From Bacteroidota bacterium (lineage in GTDB: Bacteria; Bacteroidota; Kryptoniia; Kryptoniales; JAKASW01): a stretch of DNA of 5,449 nt. Position numbers and translations under genes: made by a program. The notes under the pieces are model-generated. The model searched no databases and was not told where the DNA came from. It saw only the letters and a program-made list of their open reading frames with translations. The stretch covers positions 1 to 5,449 of the forward strand of contig JAJYOS010000496.1 of assembly GCA_021796055.1 (NCBI GenBank), read 5' to 3'. Shown in pieces: positions 1-5,449 of the stretch. The stretch's first letter is position 1. Every line of letters begins with the position of its first letter.

Positions 1-2
1 AC

Positions 3-59
3 AAACTCCGCGAGCAGGTAGCTGATTCAATACCCCCAAGAAAGTTCCCTAAAGTGTAA
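3..59 (+). CDS. C-terminal end of a protein, probably a transposase (5'-partial)
   Basis: The frame is open from the left edge and ends at TAA (57-59). It reads KLREQVADSIPPRKFPKV, a basic, proline-containing tail. Only 18 codons are visible, so identity rests mainly on context: the stop codon lies inside the first of two direct repeats that look like the end of an insertion sequence, as expected for a transposase gene reaching the terminus of its element. It would converge on the giant glycosyltransferase gene. It could instead be a chance open stretch, since 18 codons without a stop is not significant on its own. Confidence 0.35.
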   Translation, partial: KLREQVADSIPPRKFPKV

Positions 60-114
60 ACGATGTTGTGACACAGCTAAGAGTCCTAAAAAGTGTAAAC
101 GATGTTATGAAACA
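51..114 (+). repeat. Two 25-bp direct repeats, 39-bp period
   Basis: Copies at 51-75 and 90-114 match at 23 of 25 positions, including a 17-base identical core AAAGTGTAAACGATGTT. Each is preceded by CCTAAA or CCTAAAAA. The spacer between them is 14 bp. Tandem terminal repeats of TGTAAACGATGT type are reminiscent of transposase-binding sites at the ends of IS21- or IS481-like insertion sequences; this family link is from memory of such ends and not proven here. Confidence 0.8.
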
Positions 115-145
115 TGACAGGTATCCCTTAAGGTATCATCGCCTG

Positions 146-190
146 CCGATGCATCCTTGGGAGTTGTCTTATCGCGAAACTCTGCATCGG
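146..190. other. Bulged hairpin between convergent genes
   Basis: CCGATGCA (146-153) pairs perfectly with TGCATCGG (183-190). Directly inside on the 3' arm, AACTC (178-182) pairs with GAGTT (161-165). This gives a 13-bp composite stem with a 7-nt bulge on one side (154-160) and a 12-nt loop. It lies between the convergent ends of the IS-like segment and the giant gene. It could stabilise or end transcripts, but no T-run follows on either strand, so an intrinsic terminator is not supported. Confidence 0.4.
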
Positions 191-255
191 AGTGCTACAC
201 TTTGTAGACTGAAATCTCCTCATTCATTGCCCCGCCAAGACATCTTTGATGAGGG

Positions 256-3200
256 TCATCTCTGATCAACCGGCATGTCACCTGTTGATTCGGTGGCCCT
301 TTGGGCGGTTGAAAGAAAGAACGATGCGTCTTCAGCCTTCCCGAGGAGTGCGCATATGTACCCGATTTTCTGCAACGACTCCTGATCGTTGGACTTTATC
401 GACAAAATATCTTTAAGTGTCTTCATTGCGTCCTCAATTCGGCCCGAATCCAGGTAGATATCTGCCAGGTTCCTCAATGCTTCCATGTTCAACGGATACG
501 CCTCGATCGAATCGCGGAAATGCCGGATTGCTTTTTCTTTTTCACCCTTCTGGAAGTAAAGCGCGCCGAGATCGTTCAGGGCACCGGCATGATCCGGGTT
601 GGCTTTCAGGAGTTCTCCGAACTTCAGGATCGATTCGTCGATCTTTCCGCTCATTGCAAGACTGCGGGCGTTTTGATAGATATCGTCGAGATTTTCCGAC
701 CCTGTCGGTGCAGGATTACCGGAGCTATGCCGTGCAACCTCCTCCACGCGGCCAGGGTTGTTCCGGATTACTCCGTCGGTCGACTGCACTGCGGATGCAC
801 CCTCAGAATCGACGATGGACTCGGAGCGATTCGGACCGTCGGCTCGCAGAGGTAAATATATTGGTGAGGTCTTCATGATCTGTTTCCCTTCGCGCCACCA
901 CTCCAACGGGGCAACTCCCCACTTGTTCTTGAAAACCAATTCGTTCGCCTTTATGAACTCCACGTACTTGTCCCACCCGTCCTTTCCGAAGCTTTTGCTG
1001 CCGAAGTGGTGGATGAACACATCGCCCGCGATTGCAACTTTGTAACCGGCAAGCCTTGCCCGCAGACAGTAGTCGTCATCTTCACAATTTCCGATACCGA
1101 ACGCAGTGTCGAGTCCGCCTATTTTCTCCACGACCTCCCTCTTTATCAGCATGCACAGGCCGGCTACGCGCGGCGATTCGAACCATTTATTGCGATTCTT
1201 TCTCCTGTACTTCGCAGCGTACTCCTGCACGCGGCTCACTTTTGTATAGCCAGGATTGGCCTCCAACTGCAGACCGCTCACCCTGTTACTCATTGAACCG
1301 ACAATGCCTATCGACGGCGTGCTTTCCGCACACTCGATGAGCCCTTCCAGCCAGTCATCCGCGACGATGACATCGTTGTTCAGGAGAAGCGCGTAATTGC
1401 CGGAAGCGATTTCCAGCCCCTGGTTGCAGCCTGCAGGAAAACCAAGGTTGTCTTTGTTGAACACGGTGCGGATGTCTTTCTGGGCTTTTAGGTATTCGAC
1501 GGTGCCGTCCGTTGAAGCGTTATCGATGACGATCAGTTCGTACGGCGCTCTGGTGTGCCTTCGTATGCTGTCAACAGTAAGCTTCGTGTATTCGAGCTGG
1601 TTGTACGTAAGCATGATAATGGAGGTCACCTTCTCTTCGGGCGCCACATTCCAGTCGGCATCCGGCGAGAGAAGTTCCTCGATCATTTTCCGTCCTGTCT
1701 CGAATGACCATCTGCTTTCCATGGCGGACCGTCCGTTGACAGAAAGGCGTTCCCATAATTCCTTACTCTTGTATGCTTCTTCAATTCGCGTTGCCATTAA
1801 TTGCGGATCGTCTGCCACCAGAATTTCAGAGCCGTCCCGCAGACCGGTTCCCTCTGCTCCTATGGAAGTTGTAACAACGGGCACTCCGTAGGAAAGCGAT
1901 TCAACAACCTTCCCTTTCAGGCCCGCGCCGTATCGCAATGGAGCCACGGTAACTTTGCACTTGCCGTAGTTAACAGAGAGATCCGGTACATATCCCATAA
2001 CGACGACATCACTCGATGCGAGTGCCGCAACCTGGTTTCCTGGATCGTTCCCTACTATGTAGAGCCTTACACCAGGAATTGACTTTTTCACTCGGGGGAA
2101 CACTTGTTCGACAAAGAATGTAACCGCATCCAGGTTAGGAGTGTGGTTGAAATTTCCGACGAAGAGCAGGCCTTCTCGTCCGGCGAAATCTGTGTTGACG
2201 ATAGGCAAATCGTGTATGACGGGCCGAATGTGTATCGGGACATCAATGTTTTCAGACTGCAGTGCCGACCTGTCTTGTTCGGTGACTACCCAGACGTCAT
2301 CGGCTTTCTTGTAGACTGCGACTTCGCGTTTCTTTTTCTCAAGCGCCCTGGCTTTAAGCGTTTGATCATTTTTCAGTTCGGCTTCCCGCACCTCGCGGAC
2401 GAAATGAACATCTTCCGTGTCGATTATTAATCTCGTATCCCGAGAATACCTCCTTATGATCGGAAGATAATACTCCGCCTGGTACCAAAAGTCTATTATC
2501 GTGAAGTCGAATTGCCTTTCCGCAAAAAGCGCTTTGTAATCTATCCGGGGGTAAGAAACACGGTGTCCGAAGTGGTACATAGCATCGGGGTCACCTGCAT
2601 ACGTTTCAATTCCCATGTCCTGGAGAATCGGTTTGTATTTATCGAACAGTGCCCAATTGGTCGCGATGAAGGTAATGTGAATCTTCATCGATCTGAGGGC
2701 CTTTAGAATATTGAAGAGATGTAATGACCCCGCTGCCCTGTCGAACATTGGTAGAATCGGGTCAATTACGAGCGCTCTACGGGAAACTCCTCTGGAAGAA
2801 GCTTTCTCTACATTTCGCGGATCGTTGGCATACTGCTGCGTCAATTCATCTTTCCATTTCTCGATGAACTTTGGCCGATTGATTACCTGGAATTTCTTGA
2901 AGCCTTCCGACAGATTCGTGCCGGAGGTAATTCCTTCGAAATGTACTACCGAGCTGCGCGGCTCATAATATACTTTATAACCGAGCTTCCTCACGGCGAA
3001 ACAGAGGTCTGCATCCTCATAATACGCCGGTGCATATCTTCTGTCTAGCCCGCCGACTTTTTCCCAAATCGTCTTCTTTATCAGGAGAGACGCTCCGGAT
3101 ATGTAATCGACTTCTCTGACGAAGTTGAACTTGGGGTGATCGGGATTTCCTCCCCGTCCGTAATTCCATCCGTTAGCATCCGAAAATGTTATTCCTCCGG

Positions 3201-5449
3201 CTTCCTGAAGTCTTCCGTCGGGATAGATGAGTTTCGAGCCGACCGCCCCGCAATCCGCAGTCCGGTCTGCAAAATCCACCAATGCCTCAAGCCAGTTCTC
3301 ATTCACCGTCGTATCATTATTGAGCAGAACGACGTATTCCCCTTTTGCCGTCTTCGCTCCGATAATGCATGCGTCGACGAATCCCATGTTTGTCGCGTTG
3401 CGAATATACTTGAACCTGTCATCTGCCGAAGACCATTCACCGATCATCGATTGCGTGCCGTCAGTGGAAGCGTTGTCGACCATGATGACTTCATAGTTCT
3501 TATAGGATACTTTCTCTTTGATTGATTCCAGGCAATTTCGGGTGAATTCCATCTTGTTGAACACAGGGATTACAATCGAGACGAGATTATTCGATGAGGG
3601 AACAATAATTTCCGCCCGGGGGACATCTTTCCGCGGCGTCTCGTCCTCCTCGTGTTCCCGCCCATTCCCGTCCATGATGGGGAGTCTGTCCAACTCCACG
3701 ATCGTGGATAGGAGCCGTTGTCTCAGAGTGGAATCCTTGGTAAAAGATAGAACCTTGTTGAACAGCAGCTTGGCATCGCTGAACCTGTTGAGCTTCACAC
3801 AAATATCCGCGATCGAAAGAAGGATTTGCTCGTTCTGCGGATTCTTTTCCAGGAGTTTTTGAAACAAAGCAAGCGCCCGCGTATAATTTCGGGAACCGGA
3901 GTAAAGGATCGCCAGGTTTCTGGTCGAGACATCGTCATCCGGTTTCAGTTCGAGAGAACGCTCCAGATGAGAAATAGCAGGCTCGACATCTCCTTCCAGA
4001 TTATACAGCACGGCAAGATCATTGTGGGCATCAGCGTGATCCGGGAACAGTGAGACAACCTCGTTGAGGAGTTTGAGCGCCTGAACTTTCTGCCCCTTTG
4101 ACAATTTCACGTGCGCGTCACGGTACAATGTGTCCGCCTTTCGCTTTGCGTTATCGCCAGAAAGACCGGCCGGGCGGTCGGCAGCTTTTTTCAGTTCGTT
4201 CGCTGATGAGGCGGATGTTTTTTCGATTTCTACTAATTCTTCTTGGTTTTCAGCGATTGGCAAATCAATCTTTTGTTCGTTTCGTGCCAGCCGGGCCACT
4301 GTTTTGGGTTTTCTCGCGAAGTACCATATTTCTTCGCCGAACCCTTTCTTTTCGATCGCTTTCAGTAATTCAACGACTTCACCATCCGAAGAAAGGTGAT
4401 AAGTATCGCGGATAGCTTTCTCAACCCGCTGCCGGTCGTAATCGCCCGCAAACGTGGAGACTCTTTCGACAATGAAACCGGCACGTTCGAGATGTTTCCG
4501 GAGCGTCGCTGGAGAGTAATGGACATAGTGATACATCGGCTGAAGCCATTCCCAATCCTCCTGAAGCTGCGCCGAACAAAACGATTCAATGTTTGGGACG
4601 ATGCCGGCAAAGAGTCCGCCAGGTTCGAGTATTTCAAACACTTTCGCTATAGACTTCTTTGGCTGAGGCAAATGTTCGAGCGAGTGTATCATCGTAACGA
4701 CGGCAACCGAATTCTGTCCGAAGGTTGTGTCCAGAAACTGACCGGAAGTCACATCCAGACCGAGAGTGTCTGATGCAAACTCTGCAGTCCTACGTGTTAT
4801 TTCCACTCCTCTCGGCTTAAAGCCGTTCAGCCTTGCATTATCAAGGAAAGCGCCCCAGGCGCACCCCACATCGAGCAAGGTCCCTCGACTCTTTGTAAGT
4901 GAAATAACCTCGTTCATGAAATTGTTCCTGCGCAGCCCGCTCGCTTTGACCTCTTCGCTAGTTCTAGGGAGGCTTAGGTGAGAGCCTTCGTCCGCATACT
5001 GCTGGTACAAAATCCGCATCGCCTGTTCGGTCATCCTTGTGCGGAGATAAACTGTTCCGCACCTGGTACACTTGACAATGTCCGCCGATTTTCTGAAGGG
5101 GACGGCGTCGTAGGAACCACAGAAATGGCAGGGGACAATTTCGAATCCTTCTTCATCACCAAGCTGTCCAGTCTCATTATCCGAAGCATCCTGGATTTCT
5201 TCCTCTTTCAAGATAAGTGATAATCGCTTCCTGAGTTCCGATGTCCTCTCCTCATTACCCGAGGCTGAATGAATAGCAAGAAGGTTCCTCAGTATCACCA
5301 CACTTGTCGGGTTCAACTCGAGGGCTTTCTCGAGATGCGAGACCGCCCCCAACATGTTGCCCTGCTGACGATAAATTACCCCGAGGTCATTATGAACTTC
5401 ATGACGTTCGCCAGACAGCTTCAGGAGGATTGGGAATGGCTTCAGCCGA
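256..5449 (-). CDS. Giant modular TPR / methyltransferase / triple glycosyltransferase protein (5'-partial)
   Basis: One uninterrupted frame spans nearly the whole window and ends at TGA (258-256). Residues here and below are numbered from the internal Met at 5355-5353. Module order: TPR (before 1 to ~47), zinc ribbon (76-99), class I methyltransferase (~140-300), TPR (~405-540), GT2 (~590-840), GT4 (~858-1230), GT2 (~1243-1500), TPR (~1555-1690). That Met is not a true start: it falls inside a TPR, the frame stays open for 31 more codons to the edge, and those codons contain the TPR signature HNDLGVIY. No signal peptide or membrane segment is visible, so a cytoplasmic enzyme is likely. Predicted role: sequential sugar transfer plus methylation in surface polysaccharide or glycoconjugate synthesis, broadly like RfbC-type O-antigen proteins that combine GT2 and GT4 domains. 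Acceptor and sugars cannot be told from sequence. The first ~11 codons (5416-5449) are probably artefactual. Confidence 0.93.
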   Translation of the reverse strand, partial: RLKPFPILLKLSGERHEVHNDLGVIYRQQGNMLGAVSHLEKALELNPTSVVILRNLLAIHSASGNEERTSELRKRLSLILKEEEIQDASDNETGQLGDEEGFEIVPCHFCGSYDAVPFRKSADIVKCTRCGTVYLRTRMTEQAMRILYQQYADEGSHLSLPRTSEEVKASGLRRNNFMNEVISLTKSRGTLLDVGCAWGAFLDNARLNGFKPRGVEITRRTAEFASDTLGLDVTSGQFLDTTFGQNSVAVVTMIHSLEHLPQPKKSIAKVFEILEPGGLFAGIVPNIESFCSAQLQEDWEWLQPMYHYVHYSPATLRKHLERAGFIVERVSTFAGDYDRQRVEKAIRDTYHLSSDGEVVELLKAIEKKGFGEEIWYFARKPKTVARLARNEQKIDLPIAENQEELVEIEKTSASSANELKKAADRPAGLSGDNAKRKADTLYRDAHVKLSKGQKVQALKLLNEVVSLFPDHADAHNDLAVLYNLEGDVEPAISHLERSLELKPDDDVSTRNLAILYSGSRNYTRALALFQKLLEKNPQNEQILLSIADICVKLNRFSDAKLLFNKVLSFTKDSTLRQRLLSTIVELDRLPIMDGNGREHEEDETPRKDVPRAEIIVPSSNNLVSIVIPVFNKMEFTRNCLESIKEKVSYKNYEVIMVDNASTDGTQSMIGEWSSADDRFKYIRNATNMGFVDACIIGAKTAKGEYVVLLNNDTTVNENWLEALVDFADRTADCGAVGSKLIYPDGRLQEAGGITFSDANGWNYGRGGNPDHPKFNFVREVDYISGASLLIKKTIWEKVGGLDRRYAPAYYEDADLCFAVRKLGYKVYYEPRSSVVHFEGITSGTNLSEGFKKFQVINRPKFIEKWKDELTQQYANDPRNVEKASSRGVSRRALVIDPILPMFDRAAGSLHLFNILKALRSMKIHITFIATNWALFDKYKPILQDMGIETYAGDPDAMYHFGHRVSYPRIDYKALFAERQFDFTIIDFWYQAEYYLPIIRRYSRDTRLIIDTEDVHFVREVREAELKNDQTLKARALEKKKREVAVYKKADDVWVVTEQDRSALQSENIDVPIHIRPVIHDLPIVNTDFAGREGLLFVGNFNHTPNLDAVTFFVEQVFPRVKKSIPGVRLYIVGNDPGNQVAALASSDVVVMGYVPDLSVNYGKCKVTVAPLRYGAGLKGKVVESLSYGVPVVTTSIGAEGTGLRDGSEILVADDPQLMATRIEEAYKSKELWERLSVNGRSAMESRWSFETGRKMIEELLSPDADWNVAPEEKVTSIIMLTYNQLEYTKLTVDSIRRHTRAPYELIVIDNASTDGTVEYLKAQKDIRTVFNKDNLGFPAGCNQGLEIASGNYALLLNNDVIVADDWLEGLIECAESTPSIGIVGSMSNRVSGLQLEANPGYTKVSRVQEYAAKYRRKNRNKWFESPRVAGLCMLIKREVVEKIGGLDTAFGIGNCEDDDYCLRARLAGYKVAIAGDVFIHHFGSKSFGKDGWDKYVEFIKANELVFKNKWGVAPLEWWREGKQIMKTSPIYLPLRADGPNRSESIVDSEGASAVQSTDGVIRNNPGRVEEVARHSSGNPAPTGSENLDDIYQNARSLAMSGKIDESILKFGELLKANPDHAGALNDLGALYFQKGEKEKAIRHFRDSIEAYPLNMEALRNLADIYLDSGRIEDAMKTLKDILSIKSNDQESLQKIGYICALLGKAEDASFFLSTAQRATESTGDMPVDQR
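286..693 (-). repeat. C-terminal TPR array (about four repeats)
   Basis: Residues ~1555-1690 hold about four TPR units at a ~34-residue period. They include DIYQNARSLAMSGKIDESI, LNDLGALYFQKGEKEKAIRH, RNLADIYLDSGRIEDAMKTL, and LQKIGYICALLGKAEDA. The array runs almost to the stop codon, leaving only a short polar tail (TESTGDMPVDQR). No catalytic domain follows, so this end of the protein is probably a free interaction surface. Confidence 0.88.
856..1629 (-). other. GT-A family 2 glycosyltransferase module 2
   Basis: Residues ~1243-1500 are a second GT2 domain. It shows VTSIIMLTYNQLEYTKL (1243-1259), VIDNASTDGT (1276-1285), the DXD-equivalent LLNND (1324-1328), GLCMLIKREVVEKIGGLD (1399-1415), the acidic cluster CEDDDYCLRARLAGYKV (1424-1440) and HHFGSKSF (1449-1456). 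All catalytic landmarks are present. It is clearly paralogous to module 1 (shared NASTDGT, LLNND followed by an xWLExL motif, ED-D-C-x-R-x-x-GYKV) but diverged in the acceptor-side middle section. It lacks the YPDGRLQEAGG segment, so a different acceptor or sugar is likely. A polar linker of about 55 residues (1502-1555) follows before the C-terminal TPRs. Confidence 0.9.
1666..2784 (-). other. GT-B family 4 glycosyltransferase module
   Basis: Residues ~858-1230 form a two-lobed GT-B enzyme of family 4. The N-lobe begins ALVIDPILPMFDRAAGS (861-877). It carries IIDTEDVHFVREVREAEL (977-994), a motif seen in GT4 enzymes fused to GT2 domains. The C-lobe starts at LLFVGNFNHTPN (1063-1074), then VRLYIVGNDP (1096-1105), VVVMGYVPDL and APLRYGAGLKGKVVESLSYG (1138-1157), ending SRWSFETG. 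E1152 matches the second glutamate of the GT4 EX7E motif. The first is replaced by the GAGLKGK loop, which is usual for this subgroup and not a sign of inactivation. Family 4 enzymes are retaining, so this module makes a linkage of opposite anomeric outcome from the two flanking GT2 modules. Confidence 0.88.
2836..3588 (-). other. GT-A family 2 glycosyltransferase module 1
   Basis: Residues ~590-840 are a GT2 domain. The start LVSIVIPVFNKMEFTRNCLE is the first strand and helix of the nucleotide-sugar fold. VDNASTDGT (626-634) follows. The metal- and sugar-binding DXD equivalent is LLNND (677-681). GSKLIYPDGRLQEAGG (706-721), GGLDRRY, the acidic pair E780/D781 in YYEDADLCF (probable catalytic base region) and the distal H805 in VVHFEG are all intact. 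The pattern is that of rhamnosyltransferase/WbbL-like GT2 enzymes (COG1216), which are inverting and metal-dependent and act on lipid-linked or polysaccharide acceptors at the cytoplasmic face. Sugar specificity is not readable from the sequence. Only about 15 residues separate it from the following GT4 module. Confidence 0.9.
3736..4143 (-). repeat. Central TPR array (about four repeats)
   Basis: Residues ~405-540 hold about four TPR units. They include DAHVKLSKGQKVQALKLLNE, HNDLAVLYNLEGD with AISHLERSLELKP, RNLAILYSGSRNYTRALALF, and LLSIADICVKLNRFSDAKLL. The repeat period is about 34 residues. The array joins the methyltransferase to the first glycosyltransferase. It is flanked by two hydrophilic, apparently disordered linkers (~352-404 rich in E/K/A/S; ~560-588 rich in D/E/R). 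Its second and third units closely resemble those of the N- and C-terminal arrays. Scaffold or docking role inferred. Confidence 0.88.
4290..5145 (-). other. Zinc-ribbon + SAM-dependent methyltransferase module
   Basis: Residues 71-355 form a class I methyltransferase with an N-terminal zinc ribbon. Four cysteines, C76/C79 (CHFC) and C96/C99 (CTRC), form a CxxC-x16-CxxC zinc site. SAM-binding motif I is LLDVGCAWGAF (160-170; D162, G164, G168), followed by the acidic ribose-binding residue E185 in GVEIT. A post-motif HSLEHL (224-229) and LEPGG (243-247) match the UbiG/Methyltransf_23-like fold. The segment EDWEWLQP followed by HYVHYSPATL (266-285) resembles the W-x-P-x-H-x-H-[FY]-S region common in sugar or glycolipid methyltransferases. 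Likely reaction: transfer of a methyl group from SAM to a sugar or nucleotide-sugar hydroxyl; the acceptor is inferred only from the neighbouring glycosyltransferases. Confidence 0.85.
5221..5415 (-). repeat. N-terminal TPR segment (5'-incomplete)
   Basis: This is the first visible TPR block of the giant protein. It reads HNDLGVIYRQQGN, then AVSHLEKALELNP, then RNLLAIHSASGN. These are the W/L-G-Y and A-x-P pattern positions of two consecutive 34-residue TPR helix pairs. A charged stretch rich in E, D and N (residues ~50-70) then links it to the zinc ribbon. TPR arrays normally bind partner proteins or peptides and have no catalytic role. More repeats probably lie beyond the window, because the array is entered in mid-unit. 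Confidence 0.8.
5416..5449. repeat. 34-bp exact inverted copy of 4536-4569 at the sequence edge
   Basis: These 34 bases are the perfect reverse complement of 4536-4569 in the methyltransferase module. Read on the plus strand they encode QLQEDWEWLQP with the same codons as residues 263-273 of the giant protein. The match runs exactly to the last base of the window and stops abruptly at 5415/5416. This is best explained as a fold-back chimera or misassembled end and not as native upstream sequence. Confidence 0.9.

Larger units (their letters stand above)
1..118 (+). mobile_element. Candidate right end of an insertion sequence (partial)
   Basis: A truncated reading frame with a basic tail runs into tandem direct repeats, and the frame's stop codon sits within the first repeat. 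This layout fits the terminal region of an IS21- or IS481-like element whose body lies left of the window. The outer boundary is uncertain. The second repeat copy ends near 114, and no target-site duplication can be identified with one end only. A 7-bp direct repeat AGGTATC at 119-125 and 131-137 lies just outside but is too short to interpret. Confidence 0.35.

Noticed and set aside
191..207. AAAGTGTA on the minus strand (203-196) as an inverted copy of the terminal repeat
   Set aside because: Only 8 bases match and the following core (AACGATGTT) is not kept.
248..260. GATGA-GGG-TCATC hairpin overlapping the stop codon as a terminator
   Set aside because: The stem is only 5 bp and no T-run follows on the minus strand.
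68..265. Small plus-strand frame of 65 codons
   Set aside because: It begins at a GTG inside the direct repeats, covers the hairpin, overlaps the stop of the giant gene, and its product shows no recognisable domain or typical composition.
265..289. Inverted repeat ATCAAC / GTTGAT near the 3' end of the gene
   Set aside because: It is only 6 bp and lies within coding sequence; expected by chance.
1138..1157. Absence of the first glutamate of the GT4 EX7E motif (coordinates here are residues)
   Set aside because: The replacement GAGLKGK loop is common in this GT4 subgroup, so it does not indicate an inactive enzyme.
417..5220. Many plus-strand frames of 60-165 codons and a few minus-strand frames inside the giant gene
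   Set aside because: All lie opposite or within a strongly supported coding frame, with compositionally odd products (rich in R, S, C, H) and no domains; they are shadows.
5353..5355. ATG on the minus strand as the start of the giant protein
   Set aside because: It lies within a TPR helix (GNMLGAVSHLEKAL), has no convincing ribosome binding site, and the frame continues upstream with TPR signature residues.

Overview
The window is almost entirely one very large protein gene on the minus strand. It runs from its stop codon at 256-258 to the right edge, with no in-frame stop and no credible start, so the gene is truncated at its 5' end. The visible part is about 1,720-1,730 codons. Read from the N-terminal side, it encodes: a tetratricopeptide (TPR) segment, a zinc-ribbon plus SAM-dependent methyltransferase, a second TPR array, a GT-A family 2 glycosyltransferase, a GT-B family 4 glycosyltransferase, a second family 2 glycosyltransferase, and a C-terminal TPR array. 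All modules keep recognisable core motifs, and no frameshift or internal stop was seen. The likely role is building and methylating a surface glycan (O-antigen or capsule type, or a glycan on a surface protein). All reactions would sit on one polypeptide, with TPR blocks as scaffold or partner-docking surfaces. That role is inferred from domains only.

The left 255 bases hold no complete gene. Positions 3-59 (+) read as the last 18 codons of a protein entering from outside the window, and its TAA lies inside the first of two near-identical 25-bp direct repeats (51-75 and 90-114). A stop codon running into tandem terminal repeats suggests the right end of an insertion sequence of the integrase/DDE type. 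The transposase and the giant gene would then converge, separated by about 200 bp containing a bulged hairpin (146-190).

The extreme right end is suspicious. Bases 5416-5449 are the exact reverse complement of 4536-4569, inside the methyltransferase coding region. This 34-bp match ends exactly at the sequence edge and probably marks a fold-back chimera or assembly artefact. The native gene sequence is then trustworthy only to about 5415.

The organism is a bacterium with mid-range GC and environmental-type multidomain glycosyltransferases. Such proteins occur in Bacteroidota/Ignavibacteria-like, Nitrospirota and deltaproteobacterial lineages, but nothing here fixes the taxon.
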